Source: Bacteroidota bacterium
Lineage (GTDB): Bacteria > Bacteroidota > Bacteroidia > J057
Assembly: GCA_004292985.1 (NCBI GenBank)
Contig: RDXT01000798.1
Location: 1 to 26,939 of the forward strand
DNA: 26,939 nt
Reading direction: 5' to 3'
The notes beneath the pieces were generated by a model. That model worked only from the letters and a program-made list of their open reading frames with translations, was not told the DNA's origin and did no database searches. The first letter of the stretch is position 1. Every line of letters starts with the position of its first letter. Of this stretch, positions 16,061-23,532 are shown piece after piece. Both the position numbers and the translations under genes were made by a program.

Positions 16061-17035
16061 ATGAGTACCCGCATGCGCAATATCTGGAACCCGACCTGGT
16101 ATCAGGGCCATCACAAAACCCGCAGCTACTTTGAGGGATGGTATTTTAAAGTCGTAAATGCCGATGGTACTCAGGCATTTGCCTTTATTCCCGGCATTGC
16201 GATGGACCCTGCGGGCAAACAGCACGCCTTTGTGCAGGTACTCGACGGCAAGGGCCACAAAGCCGCCTACCACAGCTACGATGCCACGGCGTTTCATGCG
16301 GCCCACGACCGCTTCGAAGTGCATGTGGGTGACAACTACTTTAGCCCCGGCCATATCCGCCTCGATGTGCCTGGGATGAAGGGAGAGCTTCATTTTGAGG
16401 CACTTAGCCCCTGGCCTTCATCCTTTCTTTCACCCGGAATCATGGGATGGTACTCCTTTGTGCCCTTTATGCAGTGCTATCATGGCATCGTGAGCCTGCA
16501 CCACAGCATCAGGGGAGAGCTTGTGCATGAAGGGAAAAAACTCGGTTTTGACGGCGGAAAAGGCTACACCGAAAAAGACTGGGGGCGTTCTTTTCCCAGT
16601 TCCTGGATCTGGATGCAGTGCAACCACTTCAGCGATCCCGGCGTTTCGCTCACAGCCTCCGTGGCCCGGATTCCCTGGCTGGGCAATGCATTTACCGGAT
16701 ACATCGCCGGGCTTTGGTGGAAAGGCAAACTGCTGCGGTTCACCACCTACACCGGCGCGAAGTTAGAGCACGTGAGCATTAATGAAGATACCGTTTTTTA
16801 TACCCTCCGCGACTCAAAATACCGCCTCGAAATCACCGCCCACCAGGCCAAAGGCACCGATCTGCGCTCCCCTCTCCAGGGCGTGATGGAAGGGCGGGTA
16901 AATGAAAGCATGGATGCCCGGATCGAAATGAAACTCTTTGAACTGGGCAAAACACCCCGTCTCCTGTTGGAAGACCGGGGGCAACACGCCGGATTAGAGG
17001 TGGCAGGAATGGTAGAAGAACTTTTGCTTTTTTGA
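16061..17035 (+). CDS. Tocopherol cyclase family protein
   Basis: This 324-residue protein matches the tocopherol-cyclase family: WNPTWYQGHHKTRSYFEGWY at the start, FAFIPGIAM, HAFVQVLDG, GDNYFSPGHIRLDV, GIMGWYSFVPFMQCYHGIVS and GYTEKDWGRSFPSSWIWMQC. In plants and cyanobacteria the enzyme VTE1 closes the chromanol ring of tocopherol. Bacterial relatives in non-photosynthetic species are mostly uncharacterised and have a lipocalin-like beta-barrel fold by relation. There is no signal peptide, and no other tocopherol gene is in the window, so real cyclase activity is doubtful. ATG 16061 is used; a second ATG at 16073 fits equally well. It follows the CoA-transferase after 30 bp and may be co-transcribed with it. 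Confidence 0.85.
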   Translation: MSTRMRNIWNPTWYQGHHKTRSYFEGWYFKVVNADGTQAFAFIPGIAMDPAGKQHAFVQVLDGKGHKAAYHSYDATAFHAAHDRFEVHVGDNYFSPGHIRLDVPGMKGELHFEALSPWPSSFLSPGIMGWYSFVPFMQCYHGIVSLHHSIRGELVHEGKKLGFDGGKGYTEKDWGRSFPSSWIWMQCNHFSDPGVSLTASVARIPWLGNAFTGYIAGLWWKGKLLRFTTYTGAKLEHVSINEDTVFYTLRDSKYRLEITAHQAKGTDLRSPLQGVMEGRVNESMDARIEMKLFELGKTPRLLLEDRGQHAGLEVAGMVEELLLF

Positions 17036-17051
17036 AACCTTGGAAGCCTTC

Positions 17052-17083
17052 TTTCAGTATTAATAGTATTGCTATTATATTTC
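17052..17083 (+). promoter_or_regulatory. Putative promoter of the ABC/HlyD/TolC operon
   Basis: In an AT-rich 72-bp gap, TTTC (17052-17055), 20 bp, then TATATTTC (17076-17083) fits the Bacteroidota pattern with the final G of each box changed to C. It ends 24 bp before the ATG at 17108. The three export genes downstream have no other comparable upstream box. Confidence 0.35.
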
Positions 17084-17107
17084 ACTGTTATTTCCACTCC
17101 TTCGTTC

Positions 17108-18847
17108 ATGGCAGATACACCCGATGACCTGAAAGGCCGACCTTTGCGCCGACTGTTCCGCCTGCTGGGCGTAGAACGCAAAGAGATCACCTATATTTAT
17201 ATTTATGCGATAATCAATGGCCTGATTTATTTGTCCCTGCCTCTGGGGATACAGGCCATTCTGGGTCTTACGCTGGCCAACGAGATTTCCTCTTCGTGGG
17301 TGATCCTGATTGTGATAGTAACCCTGGGCACAGCGCTGGCCGGCGCGATGCAGGTGATGCAGATTTCGATCACGGAGATGCTCCAGCAACGGATATTCAC
17401 GCGCTCGGCTTTCGAGTTTGCGTACCGCATTCCCCGCCTGAAGCTCGAAGCGATTCAAAAATACTATCCGCCGGAGCTGGTGAACCGCTTTTTTGACACG
17501 CTGCAAATTCAGAAAGGACTGCCCAAGATACTGATAGACTTTTCGACGGCGATTCTCCAGATTTTGTTCGGGTTAATCCTGCTCTCCTTCTACCACCCGT
17601 TTTTTGTATTCTTTGGGGTGGGCCTGGTTTCGCTGCTTGTGCTGATTGTGCGGGCTACAGGCGGTAAAGGCCTGACAACCAGTCTCGATGAGTCGGAGTA
17701 CAAATACCAGGTGGCTTTCTGGCTGGAGGAACTGGCGCGCACGCTCAGTACCTTTAAGCTGGCGGGAGATACGCGGCTGCCGATGGAAAAAACCGACAAA
17801 CTGGTCAGCAAGTACCTCGATGCGCGCAAAAAACACTTCCGGGTGCTGATTTTTCAGTATGGAAATATCGTCGCATTTAAAACGGTCATCACCGCCGGTC
17901 TGCTGATCATCGGCAGCATCCTGCTGATCGGGCGGCAGATCAATCTGGGGCAGTTTGTGGCCTCCGAGATTGTGATCATCCTGATTATCAGCTCCGTAGA
18001 AAAACTGGTGCTGAGCGCAGACACGGTATATGATGTACTGACAGCCGTGGAAAAAATAGGTAAGGTAACAGACCTTCCGCTCGAACAGCGCCACGGAATT
18101 CCTTTTCAGCAGATGGACGACGGCAAAGGGATGGCGATCCGGGTAAAGGACCTCGAATTCAGCCACCACGGCGACCCCCACCCTTCTCTGAGTGAAATCA
18201 GCCTGGAAGCCGCACCAGGAGAGAAAGTCTGCATTTCGGGATACAACGGCTCCGGTAAAACGCTCCTGCTCAATGTAATAGCAGGTCTTTACGACTCCGA
18301 CACCTACCGGGGTATCCTTACCTACAACGATATTCCCTTCAGCAACTACGATCCGGTGCCACTGCGGGGCTATATCGGCGATTTTCTTTCGCAAAAGAAC
18401 CTTTTCCGGGGCACGCTGCTCGAAAACCTCACCATCAACCGGCCCGAAGTACAGATTCAGGATGTCATGTGGGCACTGGAGCAACTCGAACTCAAAGACT
18501 ATGTGCAGTCATTGCCACGGGGCCTGGAGACCATGATCCTGCCCGACGATCCCCGCATGCCGCAGAGCGTGGCCCGCAAGCTGGTGCTGGCCAAATGCAT
18601 CGCCAAAGTGCCCCGCCTGCTGCTCATGGACGAGTTGCTCGACATTGTGGACCTCGAAGAGCGCACCCGCATCACCCAGTTCCTGACTACCTGCGAAAAA
18701 TGGACCCTCATCGGGGTTTCCAACGATCCGGTGTTTGCCTCGCGCTGCAACAAAGTATATATTATGGAAAAGGGCCGCATCGTGGACAGCGGCTCTTATG
18801 AAGAAGTGGTGCGCCGACCCTATGCCAAAGCCCTGTATTGTCTCTGA
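17108..18847 (+). CDS. ABC exporter-like protein (membrane domain plus ATPase) with degenerate signature and H-loop
   Basis: This 579-residue half-transporter has an N-terminal six-helix exporter-type domain (about 20-330) and a C-terminal nucleotide-binding domain (about 345-579); there is no C39 peptidase domain. Walker A is intact (GYNGSGKT, Lys384), as are the Q-loop (Gln429 in LSQKNLF) and Walker B with its catalytic glutamate (LLLMDEL, Asp508-Glu509). The LSGGQ signature, expected before the RKLVLAKCI helix, reads MPQSV (484-488), and the H-loop histidine is Asn539 in GVSNDP. In a homodimer both ATP sites would lack signature and switch histidine, so normal hydrolysis is doubtful. HlyD- and TolC-like genes follow directly. 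ATG 17108 is chosen over a TTG at 17069, which lies in the promoter-like region. I recall similar degenerate NBDs in other Bacteroidota but cannot check. Confidence 0.9.
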   Translation: MADTPDDLKGRPLRRLFRLLGVERKEITYIYIYAIINGLIYLSLPLGIQAILGLTLANEISSSWVILIVIVTLGTALAGAMQVMQISITEMLQQRIFTRSAFEFAYRIPRLKLEAIQKYYPPELVNRFFDTLQIQKGLPKILIDFSTAILQILFGLILLSFYHPFFVFFGVGLVSLLVLIVRATGGKGLTTSLDESEYKYQVAFWLEELARTLSTFKLAGDTRLPMEKTDKLVSKYLDARKKHFRVLIFQYGNIVAFKTVITAGLLIIGSILLIGRQINLGQFVASEIVIILIISSVEKLVLSADTVYDVLTAVEKIGKVTDLPLEQRHGIPFQQMDDGKGMAIRVKDLEFSHHGDPHPSLSEISLEAAPGEKVCISGYNGSGKTLLLNVIAGLYDSDTYRGILTYNDIPFSNYDPVPLRGYIGDFLSQKNLFRGTLLENLTINRPEVQIQDVMWALEQLELKDYVQSLPRGLETMILPDDPRMPQSVARKLVLAKCIAKVPRLLLMDELLDIVDLEERTRITQFLTTCEKWTLIGVSNDPVFASRCNKVYIMEKGRIVDSGSYEEVVRRPYAKALYCL

Positions 18848-18874
18848 TTTCCCTGCTCCCACACACCTCCGATT

Positions 18875-20239
18875 ATGCTCAATATTTCAAATAGTCCTAT
18901 AGACGATCAGATTCTGAATGAAAACTACAGCTCATTCAATTCTGTGATGGTACCCCGGCTTGCGCGCTCGCTGAGCTACTGGCTGCTGGGCATGCTGGGC
19001 GTATTTGTCCTGGTGCTCTTTTTGCCCTGGACCCAAAACATCGAAGGCCGGGGCCGCATGACCACCCTCCGCCCCGATCAGCGGCCACAAACCATTCATT
19101 CCACCATCGCCGGGCGGATCGAGCAATGGTATGTAAATGAAGGCGATACCGTCAGAAAAGGCGATACCATCCTCTTTCTTTCCGAAATCAAGGACGACTA
19201 TTTCGACCCGCAACTCCTCAGCCGCACCGATGCCCAGATTGATGCCAAAGAAGGAGCCGCAGAGGCATACGGTGGCAAAGCCGAAGCCCTGGCACGTCAG
19301 ATAGATGCGCTTAATGCAACATTAGGGCTGAAGCTCAATCAGTTGCAAAACAAACTGCTCCAGGCACAGCTCAAGGTAGAGTCCGACAGCATAGACCTCA
19401 TCGCCTCAAAAATCAACCTCCAGATCGCCGAAACCCAGTACCTGCGCTGGGATACCCTCCTCAAACAGGGAATCAAATCGCGCACAGAATGGGAAGAAAA
19501 GCGAAACAAGGTGCAGGAATCGCGGGCAAAATTTGTGTCTCAGGAAAATAAACTGGGGGTCTCGCGAAATGAGCTGCTGAATGCCCGGATCGAGCTGAAC
19601 AATGTCCGCAACGAATATGCAGAAAAGGTGGCCAAGGCCCAGTCCGACCGCCAGAGCGCCCTTTCCGACCGCTTCGACACAGAGGCACAGGTCGCCAAAA
19701 TGGAAAACCAGCTCAGCAACTATGAGGCGCGCACCCGCTTTCGCTACATCACCGCCCCGCAGGACGGCTTTATCAACCAGGCACTTAAGCCCGGCATTGG
19801 TGAGACGGTGAAAGAAGGCGAGGCTGTGGTGAGTATCCTGCCGCTGGGCTACCAGCTTGCCGCAGAGATATTTGTGCGCCCGGTGGACCTGCCTCTGCTG
19901 AAAAAAGGCGAGCATGTGCGGCTGGAATTTGACGGCTGGCCTTCGATTGTGTTTTCCGGCTGGCCCAATGCGTCTTTCGGTACCTTTGGCGGGCATATCT
20001 TCGCCATCGAAACCAACATCAGCGAAAAAGGCAACTACCGCATCCTGATCGAGCCTGATCCCAACGATCCCTGGCCAGAACCGCTGCGCATGGGGGCGGG
20101 CGTGCATGCATTTGCCCTGCTCAATGACGTGCCCCTCTGGTACGAAATCTGGCGTCAGCTCAACTCCTTCCCGCCCGATTACTACAACGGCGGCGGTGCC
20201 GGTGACACCAAGGACCTTAAAAAAGAAGCCAAGAAATGA
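18875..20239 (+). CDS. HlyD-like periplasmic adaptor (membrane fusion protein)
   Basis: This 454-residue adaptor should bridge the inner-membrane ABC protein and the TolC-like channel. A short cytoplasmic N-terminus precedes one membrane helix (about 33-52, LLGMLGVFVLVLFLPW). A biotinyl-lipoyl half-motif follows (STIAGRIEQWYVNEGDTVRKGDTILFL split over about 75-110), then a long charged coiled coil (about 120-285) and the second lipoyl half (APQDGFINQAL, GETVKEGEAVVSILPLG). The C-terminal beta-barrel contains FVRPVDLPLLKKGEHVRLEF. It starts 27 bp after the ABC gene and overlaps the TolC gene by 4 nt (ATGA), so the three are very likely translated from one message. Confidence 0.93.
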   Translation: MLNISNSPIDDQILNENYSSFNSVMVPRLARSLSYWLLGMLGVFVLVLFLPWTQNIEGRGRMTTLRPDQRPQTIHSTIAGRIEQWYVNEGDTVRKGDTILFLSEIKDDYFDPQLLSRTDAQIDAKEGAAEAYGGKAEALARQIDALNATLGLKLNQLQNKLLQAQLKVESDSIDLIASKINLQIAETQYLRWDTLLKQGIKSRTEWEEKRNKVQESRAKFVSQENKLGVSRNELLNARIELNNVRNEYAEKVAKAQSDRQSALSDRFDTEAQVAKMENQLSNYEARTRFRYITAPQDGFINQALKPGIGETVKEGEAVVSILPLGYQLAAEIFVRPVDLPLLKKGEHVRLEFDGWPSIVFSGWPNASFGTFGGHIFAIETNISEKGNYRILIEPDPNDPWPEPLRMGAGVHAFALLNDVPLWYEIWRQLNSFPPDYYNGGGAGDTKDLKKEAKK

Positions 20240-21687
20240 GCCTTATATCCCGGATATGCGCCCTCTTATTGCTGCTGACGCTTCTCTCCCGGCCCGTTTC
20301 GGCCCAGACAGCCGCCGCAGACAGCGTGGAGGTCTTTTCGCCCGGCGACCTCCTCTTTTACCTGGGTCAGTACCACCCGGTGGCCCGCCAGGCAGGCTTG
20401 CTGCGCGAGCAGGCACGTGCCAACCTGCGTATGGCCAGGGGTGCCTTTGACCCGAAACTCTACGGAGAGGTAAACCAGAAGGTATTTAAGGGAAGCAACT
20501 ATTATTTTTATCAGGATGGCGGGCTAAAGGGCTACCTCTGGCCGGGCGTAGAGCTGAAAGCAGGCTACGAGCAGGCCAATGGGGTGTATATTGACCCCGA
20601 AGCGACCACGCCGGAAGCAGGTCTGCTCTATGCCGGGGTCGCTGTGCCGCTGGGACAGGGACTGCTCATAGACAGCCGCCGGGCAGCGGTAAAACAGGCG
20701 CAGATTTTTCGAGATGCAGCTGAGGCTGAGCGGATTGTGCTGCTCAATGATCTCTATTTTGAGGCCATACAGGCCTACTGGAACTGGGCCGAAGCCTGGA
20801 GCCGCAGCCAGGTGCAGGGCGAGGCCGTTGCTGTGGCGCAGGTGCGCTTAGATGCCGTGCGCGCGCTCTGGCAGTTTGGCGACCGCCCCGGAATAGATAC
20901 CCTCGAGGCGCTGATTGTATATCAGTCCCGGCAAATGGATTTCCAAACAGCGCAGCTCGAATACCAGAAAGCAAGCCTGAGCCTGTCCAATTTCCTCTGG
21001 GCAGAAGATGGCAGCCCCCTGTTTATTACGCCACGCCTGCGCCCCTCAGATGTGCAGCAGGTGTCCGCGCCCGCACCGCTGGCCAGCGACTCTGTGCAGC
21101 GCATCGTATTTTCCCTGCCCGAAACACATCCCAGCCTCCAGCGCATCCGCTATGACCTCGCTTCGCTCGAAGTAGAACGCCGCCTCAAAGCCGATAAGCT
21201 CAAGCCCAAAATCTATGTCAATTATAATGTCCTGAACGAAGCGACCGTCAATGCCAACAACGGCGAGGGCTTCTTTTACCCCGGCGTATTCAGCAACAAC
21301 TACAAATGGGGCCTGAGTGTGGGTTTTCCCCTGTTTTTGCGCGAAGAGCGGGGCAATCTGGAATTAACCCGGATCAAACTTCAGCAAACCCGCTATAAAC
21401 AGGAGCTGAAACAACTTGAACTGGGCAACAAGGTGCAATCCTATCAGGCAGAGGTGCAGAACGTAGCCGGGCAGATCAGCCTCTTTTCCAATGCCCTCCG
21501 CAACTACCAGGCCCTGCTCCAGGCCGAAGAAATCAAGTTTCAGGCGGGTGAAAGCTCCTTGTTTCTGATCAACGCGCGGGAGTCCAAAGTGATCGAGGCC
21601 CAGGTGAAGCTGCTGGAACTGAGGGCCAAATACCTGCGCGCCCTGGCAGGAATTGACTGGGCTGCCGGACGTTTGTACGCCGAGTAA
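20236..21687 (+). CDS. TolC family outer-membrane efflux protein
   Basis: This 483-residue protein carries a signal peptide (about 1-23, ending VSAQ) and two repeated coiled-coil halves that form the trans-periplasmic channel. Typical features are an N-terminal LREQARANLRMARGAFDPKL, EAIQAYWNWAEAW and VRALWQFGDRPGIDTLEAL in the first half, and FPLFLREERGNLELTRIKL and LLQAEEIKFQAGESSLFLIN in the second half. Its ATG overlaps the stop of the HlyD gene (20236-20239), which indicates translational coupling. It completes the tripartite export machine, whose substrate is not visible in the window: no RTX repeats or double-glycine leader peptides were seen. Confidence 0.93.
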   Translation: MSLISRICALLLLLTLLSRPVSAQTAAADSVEVFSPGDLLFYLGQYHPVARQAGLLREQARANLRMARGAFDPKLYGEVNQKVFKGSNYYFYQDGGLKGYLWPGVELKAGYEQANGVYIDPEATTPEAGLLYAGVAVPLGQGLLIDSRRAAVKQAQIFRDAAEAERIVLLNDLYFEAIQAYWNWAEAWSRSQVQGEAVAVAQVRLDAVRALWQFGDRPGIDTLEALIVYQSRQMDFQTAQLEYQKASLSLSNFLWAEDGSPLFITPRLRPSDVQQVSAPAPLASDSVQRIVFSLPETHPSLQRIRYDLASLEVERRLKADKLKPKIYVNYNVLNEATVNANNGEGFFYPGVFSNNYKWGLSVGFPLFLREERGNLELTRIKLQQTRYKQELKQLELGNKVQSYQAEVQNVAGQISLFSNALRNYQALLQAEEIKFQAGESSLFLINARESKVIEAQVKLLELRAKYLRALAGIDWAAGRLYAE

Positions 21688-21764
21688 CAACCCGCGCATT
21701 TGCAGGCTTGTTTCCCTTCGCGATTCCTCTTACTTTCATGTGAAGTTATGGAATGGAAACGGAT

Positions 21765-23429
21765 ATGAAAGCGAATCTATATGCGGCTGTTTTTCTGCTG
21801 CTTTCGGGCCTCAGCCTGCCTTTGTCTGCGCAGGAGCTGCTGGGCGACACAAAAGTGAAGGATTTTCCGACCGAAATGCCCTGGGCCTACCCCTACATGC
21901 CCCTCGACTGGAATGAGGCGGGCTGGTACATTGCCCACGATCCGGCCCTGCAGGTCGGCCCCGGTGAATTTATCCATATCTACCGCCCTGAGCGCAGCAA
22001 TGAGCGGCAGCGTTTTGTCCGGAAATACAATCTCTACGCCGAGCAGGTCTGGGAGCAAAAAGTGGAACTCGCTTTTAATGAGGAGTTTATCCACAGCTAT
22101 CTGCTGGGAGATACGCTCGTGCTGATTTCCTCTCAGTTTGCTTTTACAGAGCAGCAGCACTACCTCCGCGCCCGCAAACTGCTCACAGAAGACGGAAAAC
22201 AGGTTGAGGAAAAGCTGATGCTGTTTCTCAGCGGGGCTTCGGCCCATGAGATTCTGTTTGAGGTGTCTCCCGATGGTAAAAAAATGCTGGCCTGGCGTTT
22301 TTCGGGCAATAAACCTGACTCCCGCCCGCGCCTGTACTACGACTATGTGCGGCGGGACGAATCGCCGGGATATAAGGCCGCGCGGGTGCGCAAAATAGAC
22401 TATGTGCTGTTTGAGCAAAACCTCAGCCGCGCGCGCGAAGGCAGTTTTACCGTGTCTGAAAGTCCGCGTACGGTCTGGATAGATGTGCGCCCGGACAATA
22501 AAGGCAATATTTTTGCCACCGGCCACGAAAAACACAAGGGACTGATCGTGTTGCGCCTGCCCCTGGGCGCATCGGAGCCTGAAGAGCGCAGCTGGGCAGA
22601 CTTCCCCAAACTCTCCGAAACGCGCGAACTCTACACCCTGCATTTCCCGGCCATGATCACGGAGCAGGGCGCACTCTGTGTAGTGCGTGTGGACCGCACA
22701 GACCCGAAGTTTATCCAGCAGACCACCCGCGCATTTGAAATCATCCGCTTCGATTTTGATAAGCCTGAAGCGGAAGTATTGCGGATGGACATAACCTCCA
22801 CCCTGCTGGTGCAGATGGAAAAACAGCGCGAAGCTGCCGGATTCAAACCCACCGGGCGATTTGATAAATACCTGGTACACAAGGTAGTAGAGATGCCCGA
22901 CCACAGTCTTTGGTTTGTCGCCCAGCGCTTTGAGGTGAATGCACACTCAGAGCTGGCCGAGCAAGGCGCAGCCCGGAGCCACTCGGAGTACCGCGCCGGA
23001 GAGGTTTTACTGATGGGAATAGATGCAGCGGGGGTTCCGATCCGGATGATTACCATTCCCACCCAGCGCAACATCAGCACAGCCATCGAAAGTCTGGGCC
23101 TGCTGGCAGATGTGACCGCCGATACAGCGCAGTTTCGCATGCGGATCCTGACCACAGAGCCTTCGGAAGGGAGGCTGCGCGGCCCTGAGCGCCTGTTTTA
23201 CCGCGAGGCAGACCTCATTACCGGAAAAGTATCGGAGCGGGTGCAGGTATATGAAGGCAAAAACAGGCTCCAGTACATCATGCCCGCCTATTATGTGTGG
23301 CTGAATGAAGGCTTGCTGGCGTTCGTCTCTGCCGAGGGCGACGACGACGATGCCCATGTGGTTACGGTGAATCTTTCCGGGCAAAAGCAGGAAGAAACAG
23401 ACCGGAAAAAAAAGCGGGTAAATGAGTGA
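21765..23429 (+). CDS. Secreted protein of unknown function (554 aa)
   Basis: I do not recognise a named family. A signal peptide (KANLYAAVFLLLSGLSLPLSAQ) is clear from the ATG at 21765; an ATG at 21753 adds four residues and also works. The mature part is mostly beta-strand-like sequence with recurring units such as IDVRPDNKGNIFATG, LLMGIDAAGVPIRMITIP and a central EILFEVSPDGKKMLAW, which suggests a beta-propeller-like fold, with strongly charged tail residues (DRKKKRVNE). There is no lipobox, sorting domain or C-terminal membrane segment, so it is probably periplasmic. It begins 77 bp after the TolC gene on the same strand and ends about 100 bp before the histidine kinase, so it could belong to either group. 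Confidence 0.8.
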   Translation: MKANLYAAVFLLLSGLSLPLSAQELLGDTKVKDFPTEMPWAYPYMPLDWNEAGWYIAHDPALQVGPGEFIHIYRPERSNERQRFVRKYNLYAEQVWEQKVELAFNEEFIHSYLLGDTLVLISSQFAFTEQQHYLRARKLLTEDGKQVEEKLMLFLSGASAHEILFEVSPDGKKMLAWRFSGNKPDSRPRLYYDYVRRDESPGYKAARVRKIDYVLFEQNLSRAREGSFTVSESPRTVWIDVRPDNKGNIFATGHEKHKGLIVLRLPLGASEPEERSWADFPKLSETRELYTLHFPAMITEQGALCVVRVDRTDPKFIQQTTRAFEIIRFDFDKPEAEVLRMDITSTLLVQMEKQREAAGFKPTGRFDKYLVHKVVEMPDHSLWFVAQRFEVNAHSELAEQGAARSHSEYRAGEVLLMGIDAAGVPIRMITIPTQRNISTAIESLGLLADVTADTAQFRMRILTTEPSEGRLRGPERLFYREADLITGKVSERVQVYEGKNRLQYIMPAYYVWLNEGLLAFVSAEGDDDDAHVVTVNLSGQKQEETDRKKKRVNE

Positions 23430-23433
23430 TCGC

Positions 23434-23502
23434 CGTCCGGCGCTGTTGCAGACCGGGTAAATTTCACCATTCATTAAAAAAATACCCTTCACTTGCCGGA
23501 CG
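23434..23502. repeat. 8-bp inverted repeat flanking the gap before the histidine kinase
   Basis: CGTCCGGC (23434-23441) and GCCGGACG (23495-23502) are perfect inverted copies with 53 bp between them, in the gap between the unknown secreted protein and the kinase. The spacer contains an A7 run (23475-23481). It could be a long-range RNA hairpin, a regulator-binding site or chance. Confidence 0.4.
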
Positions 23503-23532
23503 AGATGCATATTGCGCCGAATGCCAGTCTAT

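Noticed and set aside
17573..18484. A 303-codon minus-strand open frame within the ABC gene
   Set aside because: It is antisense to intact ABC motifs and shows no domain of its own.
21777..22946. A 389-codon open frame on the minus strand inside the unknown secreted protein
   Set aside because: The plus-strand frame has a signal peptide and a good start; the antisense product is rich in His, Arg and Gln without domain character, which is typical of a shadow.
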